The notes under the pieces are model-generated. The model was given only the letters and a program-made list of their open reading frames with translations. It was not told where the DNA came from and searched no databases. A stretch of DNA of 64,000 nucleotides, from NCBI GenBank assembly GCA_027214125.1, contig JAPWHF010000008.1:223225-287224 (forward strand), written 5' to 3'. Source of the stretch: Zoogloeaceae bacterium G21618-S1. Lineage in GTDB: Bacteria; Pseudomonadota; Gammaproteobacteria; Burkholderiales; Rhodocyclaceae. Numbering within the stretch: position 1 is the stretch's first letter; every line of letters starts with the position of its first letter. The translations under genes were made by a program, and so were the position numbers. Positions 39,421-49,500 of the stretch are shown in pieces.

Positions 39421-40098
39421 TTACCGACCCAGCACACTCATCAGCCACTGCTCAACATCGCGGATCTCTTCCATCACGATGCCGTGCTCGACGAAATAGG
39501 TTTGCCAGGTGATCGGGTAGCCCGCGGCCGTGAGCTGGGCGAAGGATTGCAAGGCGAAGTCGTGGGGGATCACGCCATCGTCGCGGCCGTGGGCCATGAA
39601 GATGGGCACATCACGATTGGCCTCGCTGGCCTCATCCTTCAAGGTCTCGGCCAGCGGCAGGTAGGTGGATAGCGCGAGTACGCCGGCCAGGCGTTTGGGG
39701 TGGCGCAGCGCGGTGTGCAGGGCGATGGCGCCGCCCTGCGAGAAGCCGGCGAGCACGATGCGCTCGTCGGGGATGCCGCGGGCGTTTTCGCGGGCGATGA
39801 GGGCTTCGATCTGCGCGGCAGATTCATGCACACCAGCCGCGTCTTCGCGGCGTTTGGAAAAATCCTGCGCAACGATGTCGTACCAGGCGCGCATCACATA
39901 GCCGCCGTTGATGGTCACCGGGCGCATGGGCGCATGCGGGAAGACGAAGCGGGTGGGCGGCAACGCGGCTTCGTCGAAGGCGTCGACCACCGGCTCGAAG
40001 TCATGCCCGTCGGCGCCCAGGCCGTGCAGCCAGATCACGGCATGGGTGGGTTGGGGGCCGGTTTCGATTTCAACGCAGGGCAGCAATTCGGCAGACAT
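39421..40098 (-). CDS. carboxylesterase / phospholipase, alpha/beta hydrolase
   Basis: 225 residues, family of small serine esterases (acyl-protein-thioesterase-like). IWLHGLGADGHDF, oxyanion/nucleophile elbow VLAGFSQGGAIAL (Ser), aspartate in MAHGRDDGVIP and histidine in VEHGIVMEEI. Cytoplasmic. Substrate range unknown. Confidence 0.93.
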   Translation of the reverse strand: MSAELLPCVEIETGPQPTHAVIWLHGLGADGHDFEPVVDAFDEAALPPTRFVFPHAPMRPVTINGGYVMRAWYDIVAQDFSKRREDAAGVHESAAQIEALIARENARGIPDERIVLAGFSQGGAIALHTALRHPKRLAGVLALSTYLPLAETLKDEASEANRDVPIFMAHGRDDGVIPHDFALQSFAQLTAAGYPITWQTYFVEHGIVMEEIRDVEQWLMSVLGR

Positions 40099-40204
40099 CG
40101 GGACTCCGCAATCAGGTCAAAGGCACAGGCGTGTCACATTACACGAGGCCGGCCGATCATGTCGGCGAGGTCCGCGGTCAAGTTTGATCCGGCCATGCCA
40201 ATGA

Positions 40205-40232
40205 AAAACGCCCGGCACGGGCCGGGCGTTTT
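40205..40232. terminator. bidirectional-looking terminator hairpin
   Basis: 12-bp perfect stem AAAACGCCCGGC / GCCGGGCGTTTT with a 4-base loop, directly after the end of the NSS transporter gene. Confidence 0.85.
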
Positions 40233-40250
40233 CTTGACATCGATTGCGAC

Positions 40251-41597
40251 TCAGAGGCTGGAGACAAACACCACCAGCACGCCGATCGGTGCAACAAAGC
40301 GAACGACCAGATTCCACAGAGCGAAGCCGCCACTGCTCAGGTTCAACTCGTCGCGCACGCTCTCGCGGTCCAGGCACCAGCCGACGAACAGCACGGCACC
40401 GAGGGCGGTCAGCGGCAGCAGGAACTTGCTGGTCAGCTTGTCGAGCAGGTCGAAGATGTTGTTGCCGAAGATCAGCACATCGCTCCACACATTGAAGGAC
40501 AACAGCGCGGCAATGCCCAGCCCCCAGATGACCGCGCTGGCCAGCAGCGTGGCGCCCACCCGGCCCAGCGGCGTGCGCTCTTGCAGCAACTCGACGGACG
40601 GCTCAAGCAGCGAGATGGCCGAGGTCAGTGCGGCGAAGGTCAGCAGCAGGAAGAACATGCCACCGAGGATCACGCCCCCGGTGATCTTGCCGAACACCAG
40701 CGGCAGGGTCACGAAGATCAGGCCCGGGCCGGCGGCCGGGTCGAGGCCGTTGGCAAACACGATCGGAAAGATCGCCAGACCGGCGCCGAGGGCGATCACG
40801 GTATCCATGATGGCCACGGTGCGCGCCGCACGCAGCAGGTCGACTTTCTCGCCGAGGTAAGAGCCATAAGCGATCATCACGCCCATGCCGAGCGACAGGG
40901 TGAAGAAGGCGTGGCCGAGGGCGGCCAGCACGACTTCGCCGGTGAGCTTGGAGAAGTCAGGGGCAAACAGGTACTCCAACGCACGGCCGAAACCATCGGA
41001 GGCCGCACCGTAGCCGACCATCAGCGCCAGCAGCACGCCGAGGGCCGGCATCAGGATCTTGGAGGCGCGCTCCAGACCGCCCGCCACACCCATGGCGACC
41101 ACCCCTGCGGTCAGCGCCATGAAGGCGGTGTGCCAGATGGTGAGCGAACCGGGGTCGCCCAGCATGCCGGAGAAGGCGGCGCCGGCGGCGTCCTTGTCCA
41201 TGCCATTGAAACCGCCGCTGACAGCATCGACCAGATAAGACAGCGCCCAGCCACCGATCACGCTATAGAAAGACAGAATCAGGAAACCCGCCAGGGTGCC
41301 GCTGACACCGACCATGACCCAGCCCTTGCTGCGGCCATTGGCCTCGGCCAGATCGGCCATGGTGTTGATCGGATTTTTCTGACCACGACGACCAATCATC
41401 CATTCAGCAACGATGATCGGCAGACCGATCATGGCGATGCAGATCAGGTAGACCGCCACAAACGCGGCGCCGCCGCTCTGGCCGACCATGTAGGGGAACT
41501 TCCAGATATTGCCCAGACCCACCGCGGAACCGACCGCGGCGAGCATGAAACCCATGCGCGACGACCACTGACCGTGGCCTTGTTTGAGTGCTGACAT
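40251..41597 (-). CDS. Na+-dependent NSS-family amino-acid transporter
   Basis: 448 residues, about 11-12 membrane helices. TM1 signature GFMLAAVGSAVGLGNIWKFP then YMVGQSGGAAF, and TM6-8 regions as in bacterial NSS (LeuT/MhsT-like) carriers for amino acids or neurotransmitter-like compounds. I place the start at 41597 (MSALKQGHGQWSSRMG), nine bases after GGAG; five codons upstream there is an ATG that would sit directly on an AAGG. Next to amino-acid catabolic genes on the same strand. Confidence 0.92.
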   Translation of the reverse strand: MSALKQGHGQWSSRMGFMLAAVGSAVGLGNIWKFPYMVGQSGGAAFVAVYLICIAMIGLPIIVAEWMIGRRGQKNPINTMADLAEANGRSKGWVMVGVSGTLAGFLILSFYSVIGGWALSYLVDAVSGGFNGMDKDAAGAAFSGMLGDPGSLTIWHTAFMALTAGVVAMGVAGGLERASKILMPALGVLLALMVGYGAASDGFGRALEYLFAPDFSKLTGEVVLAALGHAFFTLSLGMGVMIAYGSYLGEKVDLLRAARTVAIMDTVIALGAGLAIFPIVFANGLDPAAGPGLIFVTLPLVFGKITGGVILGGMFFLLLTFAALTSAISLLEPSVELLQERTPLGRVGATLLASAVIWGLGIAALLSFNVWSDVLIFGNNIFDLLDKLTSKFLLPLTALGAVLFVGWCLDRESVRDELNLSSGGFALWNLVVRFVAPIGVLVVFVSSL

Positions 41598-41717
41598 GCG
41601 TGCTGTCTCCATCCTTGATTAACAATTCGGCTCTCCGCGCACGCCCTGCTTGGCGCGGAAAAATTCGGCCGGATCACTCTTCTATGTATGTGATGTCGCG
41701 ATCCGGCGTGTGCTGAC

Positions 41718-42770
41718 TCAGCGCTTGAAGCGACTTTCGGCCAGTGCGTCGGCCACTTCTCCCGTCGGACGCTGTTCGGTGCTGGCACGCTCGAAAATTT
41801 CGAGCAGCGTGCCGTAAATGCCTTCGACATGGGCCAGCAGCGCGGCGCGGTCGAAACCGGTGCGCTCGTAGTACACGTCGATGATGCCGCCGGCGTTGAT
41901 GACGTAGTCCGGCGCATAAAGAATGCCGCGACGCATCAGCTCGGAGCCATGACGGGCTTCGGCCAGCTGGTTGTTGGAGGCGCCGGCCACGATGCGGGCC
42001 TTCAGTTGCGGGATGGTCTGGTCATTGATGACCGCGCCCAGCGCGCACGGGGCGAACACGTCGACGTCCTGACCGTAGATCGCGTCCGGGGCCACCACGA
42101 CCGCACCCAGCTCGGCTTCGGCACGGCTCAGGTTGTCCTGGTGGATGTCGGTCACCCACAGCTTGGCGCCGGCCGCGTGCAGCTGCTGGGCCAGATCGAA
42201 ACCGACGTTGCCCACGCCTTGCAGGGCCACGCGCACGCCGTCCAGCGAGTCACGGCCGAGCTGAGCCTTGACCGCGGCCTTGATACCGACAAAGGTGCCC
42301 AGGGCGGTCGCCGGCGACGGGTCGCCGCTACGCGTGCCGCCGCCATCGGTCGGCTTGTCGACGATGCCGGCCACATGCGCGGTGCGCTCGGCCAGGTACT
42401 TCATGTCGGCCACGCTGGTGCCCGAGTCTTCGGCGGCGATGTAGCGGCCATTGAGGTTGTTCAGGGCGCGGGCAAAGGCGTCGAGCAGCGCCGGGGACTT
42501 GTCGGTGCGCGGGTTGCCGATGATCACCGACTTGCCGCCGCCGAGCTTGAGACCGGCCAGGGCCGACTTGTAGGTCATGCCACGCGACAGGCGCAGCACG
42601 TCGTGAATCGCCTCTTCCTCGCTGGCGTAGGGCCACATGCGGCAACCGCCGAGGGCCGGGCCGAGGTTGGAATTGTGAACGGCGATGATGGCTTTCAGGC
42701 CGCTGGCATCGTCGCTAACGAACACGACCTGTTCATGGTCGGCGAAATCGCGCAGGGAAAATACGGACAT
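41718..42770 (-). CDS. Leu/Phe/Val-type amino-acid dehydrogenase
   Basis: 350 residues of the Glu/Leu/Phe/Val dehydrogenase family. Catalytic region [14 protein letters not shown] and [11 protein letters not shown] (lysine), substrate loop [10 protein letters not shown], and NAD fold [17 protein letters not shown]. The length and the GGGKSVI motif fit leucine/phenylalanine dehydrogenase better than glutamate dehydrogenase. Deaminates an amino acid to its 2-oxo acid, which the neighbouring ferredoxin oxidoreductase could decarboxylate. Confidence 0.92.
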   Translation of the reverse strand: MSVFSLRDFADHEQVVFVSDDASGLKAIIAVHNSNLGPALGGCRMWPYASEEEAIHDVLRLSRGMTYKSALAGLKLGGGKSVIIGNPRTDKSPALLDAFARALNNLNGRYIAAEDSGTSVADMKYLAERTAHVAGIVDKPTDGGGTRSGDPSPATALGTFVGIKAAVKAQLGRDSLDGVRVALQGVGNVGFDLAQQLHAAGAKLWVTDIHQDNLSRAEAELGAVVVAPDAIYGQDVDVFAPCALGAVINDQTIPQLKARIVAGASNNQLAEARHGSELMRRGILYAPDYVINAGGIIDVYYERTGFDRAALLAHVEGIYGTLLEIFERASTEQRPTGEVADALAESRFKR

Positions 42771-42887
42771 GATGTGTCTCCTTCCTTCTTGGTATGGGCA
42801 CCCCTCACGGATACCCGAATGGATGCAGCACGCCCGCCGCCATCTCTTGTGGCGACTTGGGCGAGCGTGCTGCGGGTTTTAAGCGAC

Positions 42888-45800
42888 TTAGGCTTTGGCC
42901 TTCGGCATGTGACGCATCACCTGGGACTCGCCCAGCGTGCTCTTGCCTTCGAAGCGCGCCATCAGCGTTTTCTGCTGATTGCGGGCATGCTCGACATAGC
43001 GCTCACGCACATGGCCGAAGCCGCGCATCTGCTCGGGCAGGCTGGCCAACTCGACCGCCGTTTCGTGGTTGCTCGGCTTGAGGCCGGCCAGCACGGTGGC
43101 AATCAGCGCCTCGTACTCGGTGATCAACGCACGGTCCAGCTTGCGATCAGCACTGCGCGCGAAGGGGTCGAGTGCGCCACCACGCAGGTGCTTGAAGCGG
43201 GCCATCAAGCGCATGGCCTTGAGCATCCACGGGCCATAGGCACGCTTCTTCAGGTGACCGGTCGCGGCGTCCTTGTCGGCGAGCAGTGGCGGGGCCAGAT
43301 GGAAGACCAGCTTGTAGTCGCCTTCGAACTGATCTTCGACGCGCTGCAGGAAATCGCTGTCGGTGTACAGACGCGCCACTTCGTACTCGTCCTTGTAGGC
43401 CAGCAGCTTGTAGTAGCCACGCGCCACGGCTTCGGTCAGCAGGGTGATGCCCGGCGACACGGCCTCTTCGGCCTTGCGCACCGTGTTCACCAGCGCCATG
43501 TAGCGTTCGGCGTAAGCGGCGTCCTGATAGGCGGTGAGCTGCTCTTTGCGACGCGCAATCACCTGATCGACCGTGGTCGACAGCGTGTGGTGCGCCGGTA
43601 CATGCGCCGGCTGGGCGGCTTTGGCCACCACGGCCATATCCACCGCGGCCGCACGGCCCCACTGGAAGGCGGTGATGTTGGCCTTGACCGCCGCACCATT
43701 GATCTCGATGGCGCGGATGATGGCGTCACGGGTCAGCGGTACCAGGCCTTTCTGCCAGGCGTAGCCGAGCATGAACAGGTTGGTGGCAATCGCGTCACCC
43801 ATGATCGCCGTGGCCAGGCGCGAGGCATCCAGGAAGTCTACCTTGTCCGCGCCGACGGCCTCGGCGATACGCGCTTCCATCCCGTCTTGCGGGAACTGCG
43901 GGTCCGGATTTTTCTGCACATCACCACTACGTGCCTGAGCGGCAAAGCCGCGCACGAAGTCGCTGGTGTTGCTCTTGTCGCTGTTGATGACCACGCGGGT
44001 GTGCTCGCTGCGCATCTTGGCAATGGAGTCGTCAGAGGCAGCCACCACCAGATCGCAACCGATCACGGCATTGGCTTCGCCGGCGGCCACTCGCGCTGCG
44101 TAGAGCGACTCGGGCTTGTCGGCGATGCGTACATGCGAGAACACCGCGCCGCCCTTCTGGGCCAGACCGGCCATGTCGAGTACCGACACGCCCTTGCCTT
44201 CGAGGTGAGCGGCCATACCGAGCAGCGCACCGATGGTCACCACGCCGGTGCCACCGACGCCGGTAATCAGCATGCCCCACGGCGCCACCGTACCCGGCAG
44301 CGTCGGCTCGGGCAGATTGGCGAACAGGGTCTCGGTCGGCGTGGCGGCCTTGCCCTTCTTGAGCGAGCCGCCTTCGATGGTGACAAAGCTCGGGCAGAAG
44401 CCCTTGATGCAGGAAAAGTCCTTGTTGCAGGCGGACTGGTCGATGGTGCGCTTGCGACCGAATTCGGTCTCGACCGGCATCACCGACATGCAGTTGGATT
44501 TCTCCGAGCAGTCGCCACAGCCTTCACACACCAGATCGTTGATGACCACACGCTTGGCGGGGTCCGGGAAGGTACCGCGCTTGCGACGACGACGCTTTTC
44601 GGCGGCGCAGGTCTGGTCGTAAATGATCGCGCTGGTGCCGGAGATCTCGCGCAGCTCGCGCTGCACGGCATCGAGTTCGTCGCGATGGCGGATCGGCGTG
44701 TGGGCCGGCAGGCCGACGTCACCGGCGTACTTCTCGGGCTCGTCGGTCACCACCACCAGGTTGTGGATGCCTTCGGCAGCGATCTGGCGGGCGATGATCG
44801 GCACGGAGAGCTGGCCGTCATGCGGCTGACCGCCGGTCATGGCAACCGCGTCGTTGTAGAGAATCTTGTAGGTGATGTTCACACCCGCGGCAATCGACTG
44901 GCGAATCGCCAGCAGGCCGGAGTGCATATAGGTGCCGTCACCCAGGTTGGCAAACACATGCCGGGTGTCGGTGAACGGGGCCTGACCGACCCAGGGCACA
45001 CCCTCGCCGCCCATCTGGCAGAAGGTCTGGGTCGACTCGGGCGACAGCCAGGTGGCCATGTAGTGGCAACCAATACCGGCCAGCGCCTTGGAGCCCTCGG
45101 GCACCTTGGTGGACGAGTTGTGTGGGCAACCCGAACAATAGTGCGGAATGCGGGCGATGGCGCGGTTCGGCTTGGCCAGCGCGGCTTCCTTGGCTTCGAG
45201 GAAGGCCAGACGCGCGGCGATGCGGTCGGAGGTGTAGTGGCGGGCGATGCGTGCGGCGATGACACGGGCAATCATGGCCGGGGTCAGCTCGCCGGCGGCC
45301 GGCAGCAGCCATTCGCTGTGCGGCAGCGACCACTCGCCTTTCTCGTCGAACTTGCCGATCACGCGCGGGCGGGCCGACTCGCTCCAGTTGTAGAGCTCTT
45401 CCTTGATCTGGTATTCGAGGAACTGACGCTTCTCTTCGATGACGAGAATCTCTTCCAGCCCCTCGGCGAACTCGCGCACGCCTTCGGCTTCGAGCGGCCA
45501 GACCATGCCGACCTTGTACAGGCGCAGGCCGATCTTGGCGGCCACGGCGTCGTCGATGCCCAGGTCTTCCAGCGCCTGGCGCACATCGAGGTAGCTCTTG
45601 CCGCTGGTGACGATACCCAGACGCGGCGTCGGGCTGTCGATCACGATCTTGTTCAGTTTGTTGGCGCGGCAGTAGGCCAGCGCGGCGTACAGCTTGTGAT
45701 GGAGCAGGCGCTTTTCCTGCACCAGCGGGGGATCAGGCCAGCGGATGTTGAGGCCGTCGGCCGGGATCGGAAAATCGGTCGGGATGATGGTCTCGACCGC

Positions 45801-46481
45801 GAAGGGATCGACGTTCACCGACGCGGAGGTCTCGACGGTATCTGCCAAGGCCTTGAAGGCCACCCAACAGCCGGAGTAACGCGACATGGCAAAGCCGTGA
45901 ATGCCCATGTCCAGGTATTCCTGGATGTCGGCCGGGGCCAGCACCGGCATCATCAGCGCCTTGAACACATGCTCGGTCTGGTGCGGCAGCGTCGAGGACT
46001 TGGCCGCGTGGTCGTCACCGGCAATCGCCAGCACGCCACCAAACTTGGACGTACCCGCCGCGTTGGCATGGCGGAACACGTCACCGGTGCGATCGACGCC
46101 CGGGCCCTTGCCGTACCACATGGCAAACACGCCGTCGTACTTGGCGCTCGGGTCGAGGTTGACCTGCTGGGTGCCCCACACCGCGGTGGCGGCGAGGTCT
46201 TCGTTGATGCCGGCCTGGAACTTGATGTGGTTCGGCTCGAGGAATTTCTTCGCCCGCCAGAACTCGTGGTCCACGTTACCCAGCGGCGATCCGCGGTAAC
46301 CGCTGACAAAACCGGCGGTGTTCAGCCCGGCGCGCTCATCACGCGCGCGTTGCAACATCGGCAGGCGCACCAGCGCCTGGGTACCGTTCAAATAGACGCG
46401 CCCGCTGGGCAGCGTATATTTGTCGTTCAACGTCACTGTGCGCAGTGCGCCCGCTTCTGCATCCTTGTGGGGTGCGTTCAT
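42888..46481 (-). CDS. fused indolepyruvate:ferredoxin oxidoreductase (IorA-IorB type)
   Basis: 1197 residues. Converts aryl or branched 2-oxo acids to acyl-CoA with reduction of ferredoxin. Domain order: N-terminal pyruvate-oxidoreductase-like domain, TPP-binding domain with NLGDGTYMHSG and NDAVAMTGGQ, a cysteine-rich [4Fe-4S] region (CEGCGDCSEKSNC then ACNKDFSCIKGFCP), and a C-terminal gamma-type domain beginning ITGVGGTGVVTIGALL. Such fusions are typical of beta- and alphaproteobacteria. AGGAGAC precedes the ATG. Confidence 0.94.
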   Translation of the reverse strand: MNAPHKDAEAGALRTVTLNDKYTLPSGRVYLNGTQALVRLPMLQRARDERAGLNTAGFVSGYRGSPLGNVDHEFWRAKKFLEPNHIKFQAGINEDLAATAVWGTQQVNLDPSAKYDGVFAMWYGKGPGVDRTGDVFRHANAAGTSKFGGVLAIAGDDHAAKSSTLPHQTEHVFKALMMPVLAPADIQEYLDMGIHGFAMSRYSGCWVAFKALADTVETSASVNVDPFAVETIIPTDFPIPADGLNIRWPDPPLVQEKRLLHHKLYAALAYCRANKLNKIVIDSPTPRLGIVTSGKSYLDVRQALEDLGIDDAVAAKIGLRLYKVGMVWPLEAEGVREFAEGLEEILVIEEKRQFLEYQIKEELYNWSESARPRVIGKFDEKGEWSLPHSEWLLPAAGELTPAMIARVIAARIARHYTSDRIAARLAFLEAKEAALAKPNRAIARIPHYCSGCPHNSSTKVPEGSKALAGIGCHYMATWLSPESTQTFCQMGGEGVPWVGQAPFTDTRHVFANLGDGTYMHSGLLAIRQSIAAGVNITYKILYNDAVAMTGGQPHDGQLSVPIIARQIAAEGIHNLVVVTDEPEKYAGDVGLPAHTPIRHRDELDAVQRELREISGTSAIIYDQTCAAEKRRRRKRGTFPDPAKRVVINDLVCEGCGDCSEKSNCMSVMPVETEFGRKRTIDQSACNKDFSCIKGFCPSFVTIEGGSLKKGKAATPTETLFANLPEPTLPGTVAPWGMLITGVGGTGVVTIGALLGMAAHLEGKGVSVLDMAGLAQKGGAVFSHVRIADKPESLYAARVAAGEANAVIGCDLVVAASDDSIAKMRSEHTRVVINSDKSNTSDFVRGFAAQARSGDVQKNPDPQFPQDGMEARIAEAVGADKVDFLDASRLATAIMGDAIATNLFMLGYAWQKGLVPLTRDAIIRAIEINGAAVKANITAFQWGRAAAVDMAVVAKAAQPAHVPAHHTLSTTVDQVIARRKEQLTAYQDAAYAERYMALVNTVRKAEEAVSPGITLLTEAVARGYYKLLAYKDEYEVARLYTDSDFLQRVEDQFEGDYKLVFHLAPPLLADKDAATGHLKKRAYGPWMLKAMRLMARFKHLRGGALDPFARSADRKLDRALITEYEALIATVLAGLKPSNHETAVELASLPEQMRGFGHVRERYVEHARNQQKTLMARFEGKSTLGESQVMRHMPKAKA

Positions 46482-46533
46482 AGACCGTCTCCTCCATTGT
46501 GTGGTTTGGCCTTGTTTCGCTGAATGATAGAAA

Positions 46534-46549
46534 ACGATATCGCTATCGT
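46534..46549. promoter_or_regulatory. palindromic operator between IOR and its LysR
   Basis: ACGATA-TCGC-TATCGT perfect 6-bp arms in the AT-rich 106-bp divergent intergenic region. LysR-type position between both promoters. Confidence 0.55.
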
Positions 46550-46587
46550 AAAATCACAAGAATTCTATTTAGGTATCAATAAAAGTA

Positions 46588-47493
46588 ATGGCAAGTGAAA
46601 TCACGCTCCGCCAGCTGCGCTACTTCACCGCTGCCGCCGAAACCGGGCAGTTCTCGATGGCCGCGGCCAAGATGTTTGTGTCGCAGTCGGCCATCACCAA
46701 TGCCATCTTGCTGCTCGAAGAGCGCCTCGGCGTCAAACTGTTCGACCGCCTGCCCCACGGCGTCGTCCTCACCGCCGAAGGTCATCGCTTTTATCAGCAC
46801 GCCGGCAACATCCTCGACTCGGTGCAAGACGCCCTGCGCGAGCCGCGCTTCTGCGCCGACAGCCTCAGCGGCAGCATCCGCATCGCCGCCACCTACACCG
46901 TGCTGGGCTACTTCCTGCCGCCGCTGTTTTCGCGCTTTCGCGCCACCTACCCGGAAGTGGATCTGGACCTGCACGACATGGGCCGGCTGGAAGTGGAAGC
47001 CGCCGTCGAGTCCGGCAAGCTCGAACTGGGCGTGGTCGTACTCTCCAACGTAGAGCACCCCGAGCGCTTCGGCCACCATGTATTGATGCGCTCACGCCGC
47101 CAGCTATGGGCCGCGGCAGGCCATCCGGTGCTGCAAACGCCTTACCCCTCGCTGGCCGACATCGCCAGGCAGCCCTACATTTTACTCACCGTCGACGGCG
47201 GCGAAGACGCCAACCGCCGGTTCTGGATCGACAACGGTCTGGAACCCCGCGTGGCCTTCCGCACCAGTGTCATGGAAGCTGTCCGCGGCATGGTCGCTCA
47301 CGGCTTTGGCGTCACCATCCTCAGCGACATGGTCTATCGCCCCTGGTCGCTCGAAGGCAAGAAGATCGAAGCCCGGCCCATCCTCGACGCCGTCCCGCAC
47401 ATGGAAGTCGGCCTGATCTGGCCCAAAGACGCCAAACTCTCCGAGCCCGCCGAAGCCCTGCGCCAGTTTTTGATTCAGGCCTGCGGCAGCTGA
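46588..47493 (+). CDS. LysR-family transcriptional regulator of the IOR locus
   Basis: 301 residues. Helix-turn-helix TGQFSMAAAKMFVSQSAITN then AILLLEERLGVKLFDR; LysR substrate domain follows. Divergent from the indolepyruvate:ferredoxin oxidoreductase gene, so probably its regulator, responding to an aromatic or branched-chain metabolite. Confidence 0.92.
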   Translation: MASEITLRQLRYFTAAAETGQFSMAAAKMFVSQSAITNAILLLEERLGVKLFDRLPHGVVLTAEGHRFYQHAGNILDSVQDALREPRFCADSLSGSIRIAATYTVLGYFLPPLFSRFRATYPEVDLDLHDMGRLEVEAAVESGKLELGVVVLSNVEHPERFGHHVLMRSRRQLWAAAGHPVLQTPYPSLADIARQPYILLTVDGGEDANRRFWIDNGLEPRVAFRTSVMEAVRGMVAHGFGVTILSDMVYRPWSLEGKKIEARPILDAVPHMEVGLIWPKDAKLSEPAEALRQFLIQACGS

Positions 47494-47510
47494 CCGGCGA
47501 GACGCGCCCC

Positions 47511-47596
47511 GTAGGGCGGATAAGCGCAGCGCATCCGCCGAACAAGGCCCCGACGTGGCACCGATGGCGGATGCGCCTGCGGCTTGTCCGCCCTAC
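47511..47596. repeat. dispersed palindromic repeat
   Basis: Left arm GTAGGGCGGATAAGCGCAGC, right arm ends TTGTCCGCCCTAC. Same family as 20860-20941. Confidence 0.85.
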
Positions 47597-47610
47597 GACG
47601 CCGAGCTTGA

Positions 47611-47630
47611 GGGCGGGTTTCAACCCGCCC
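47611..47630. repeat. short palindrome, GGGCGGGTTTCAACCCGCCC
   Basis: 20-bp palindrome of the same type as 25465-25482. Lies between the LysR gene and the converging reductase gene and may act as a terminator. Confidence 0.75.
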
Positions 47631-47646
47631 GGGCCGGTCGGGTGGC

Positions 47647-48942
47647 TCAACGCATCTCGAAGGCTTCCTGATGAAAGCGCACCCGCCAGCGACTCAGCCC
47701 CTCGCGCAAGGCCGCACCGAAGGCCTTCGGCCCGCAGAACCACACATCCGCCGCGCCGTTCACCTTCATTCGCTCGACGCTCAGCGGCGCCTCGCGGTCG
47801 GTGCTGATGACGGTCAGTCGCACCGCCGGCAAGTTCGCGCATAAGTCGGTCACGCGCGACACAAAGGGATCGGTGTCACGGTTGCGCACGCAGTAGTACA
47901 GATCGGCCGACAGCGCATGTTCAGGCGTCGCTTGCATGGATTCCAGCCAGGCCAGGAAAGGTGTTACCCCCACGCCGGCCGCCACCCAGATCTGCCGAGC
48001 GCCGGTGCGGGCTCGCGAGTGGTCGAAGCAACCATAGGGCCCCTCGACCGTCACCGGCTGTCCGGCCTGCACGCGGCGAGCCAGTGTCTCGGTGTAGTCG
48101 CCCAGCGCCTTGATCTCGAAGCGCAAGCGGCCGTCGCCCGCATCGGCACTGGCAATGGTGAAGGGGTGCGGCCCCTCGAAGCGATCGAAGTTGAGAAACA
48201 CAAACTGCCCCGCGCGATGCCCCGGCCAATCGGCCAGTTGGCACACCACCTCGGTCACGCCCGCGGCGGGCGTGCTCACCGCTGCCACCGTCCCGGCGTG
48301 ACGCCGACGCTGGCCGATGCGCCCGGTCAGCGCCATCAGCGCTGCCGTCGACCCGGCCGCCGCCATGACCGCCAGCATCCAGCCGACCGGCTGCGACCAA
48401 TAAGCCACCGGCGCCAGAAAGGCCGCATGGATCACCAGCGCCAGATACAGCACCGGCATGGCCTTGTGCAGGTAGCGCCACAGGTGGAAGGGAAAGCGCT
48501 TCCACAGCGTCAGCACCAGCATGGCGAGCAAGGCATAGATCGCCCACTCACCAAGCTCTTCCGCCATATCGCGCAGCGCCTCAAAGATTCCATCGCCGTG
48601 CTCCTTGGGCAAGCGCCCCGCACGGCCCCACAGCGCCTTGATGATGTCGTCGGACATCTCCACCAGCCAGTGCAGCGCGGCGAAGCCGATGGCCAGGATG
48701 CCGGCCCACTTGTGGGTCCGATACATCTTGTCGAGTCCGCCGAAGGCGCGCTCCAGCCACGCCGGGCGGGTCGCCAGCAGCATGATCAGCGACATCAAGG
48801 AGAAGGCCCACAGGCCGGTGAGGTAGAGCGCCTGATGGCGCAGCATCCACGGCAGCGCGCCGCCACCCTGATCCGGTGCGCCACCCGCCAGCGCCCAAAT
48901 CAGCGCGACGCCGGCCACGTAAAGTGCGAGGAAGGTTTTCAT
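47647..48942 (-). CDS. ferric-reductase-like cytochrome b with FAD/NAD(P) domain
   Basis: 431 residues. About six N-terminal membrane helices with histidines in the heme-binding pattern (RTHKWAGILAIGFAALHWLV, WRYLHKAMPVLYLALVIHAA), then an FNR-type module: FAD motif HPFTIAS, NAD motif WVAAGVGVTPFLAWL and C-terminal VWFCGPKAFG. Start taken at MKTFLALYVAG (48942), which has AGAGAGAA upstream. Third gene after SHP and DHC: in other bacteria the same trio is known as an electron-transfer cluster. Confidence 0.9.
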   Translation of the reverse strand: MKTFLALYVAGVALIWALAGGAPDQGGGALPWMLRHQALYLTGLWAFSLMSLIMLLATRPAWLERAFGGLDKMYRTHKWAGILAIGFAALHWLVEMSDDIIKALWGRAGRLPKEHGDGIFEALRDMAEELGEWAIYALLAMLVLTLWKRFPFHLWRYLHKAMPVLYLALVIHAAFLAPVAYWSQPVGWMLAVMAAAGSTAALMALTGRIGQRRRHAGTVAAVSTPAAGVTEVVCQLADWPGHRAGQFVFLNFDRFEGPHPFTIASADAGDGRLRFEIKALGDYTETLARRVQAGQPVTVEGPYGCFDHSRARTGARQIWVAAGVGVTPFLAWLESMQATPEHALSADLYYCVRNRDTDPFVSRVTDLCANLPAVRLTVISTDREAPLSVERMKVNGAADVWFCGPKAFGAALREGLSRWRVRFHQEAFEMR

Positions 48943-48989
48943 GATTATTCTCTCTTGCAGTACCCGATTACGTCTGCATAAACGCCATC

Positions 48990-49484
48990 TCAATCATCTT
49001 CAAAGTAGCCACGCTCGGCATCCACGTGGCAGGCCACGCAGTTGGCCTTAGTGGCGATTTCCTTGCGCGTCCACTCACGCGGCGACACCTCGCGATGCTC
49101 GCGCACCCACTTGGGCAACTCGGTGATGCGCTGTGGTGCGGCCGAGGCCGACACACCGCGCAACCAACGGCGCATGTCGCCATAACCGGTGCTATCGGCG
49201 GCATGAGCGACCAGATAGGTGGTGATCTGTTTGGCGGTGGCGGCATCCACGCTGGCGTCTTCGCCAAAGTGATTGTCCAGCTCGCCCATCATTTTCTGCC
49301 ACGAGCGTGCCGGCAGCAGCCCGGCCGGAAAGGCCATGTGGCAACTGCCACACTCCTGGCGAGTGAGCGGATCGGTGACTGGCGCAAAGAACTCGTCGCT
49401 GCCGGCCTTGGCGCGTTCGAGCATCACGGCACCGACGGCAAACAAGGCAACGCCCACGGCGATTGATCGGATCAAAGGTTTCAT
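48990..49484 (-). CDS. diheme cytochrome c (DHC)
   Basis: 164 residues. Signal peptide/anchor (SIAVGVALFAVGAVMLERAKA), heme sites C45-GS-C48-H49 and C149-VA-C152-H153 at the two ends of the protein, as in the DHC family. Periplasmic. Probably passes electrons between the membrane cytochrome b and SHP. GGAGACAGACC precedes the ATG. Confidence 0.92.
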   Translation of the reverse strand: MKPLIRSIAVGVALFAVGAVMLERAKAGSDEFFAPVTDPLTRQECGSCHMAFPAGLLPARSWQKMMGELDNHFGEDASVDAATAKQITTYLVAHAADSTGYGDMRRWLRGVSASAAPQRITELPKWVREHREVSPREWTRKEIATKANCVACHVDAERGYFEDD

Positions 49485-49500
49485 GGTCTGTCTCCTGATG

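Noticed and set aside
41829..46523. 1564-codon open frame on the plus strand opposite the dehydrogenase and oxidoreductase genes
   Set aside because: Antisense shadow of two well-supported genes in high-GC DNA; the translation is His/Gly/Arg-rich with no domain.
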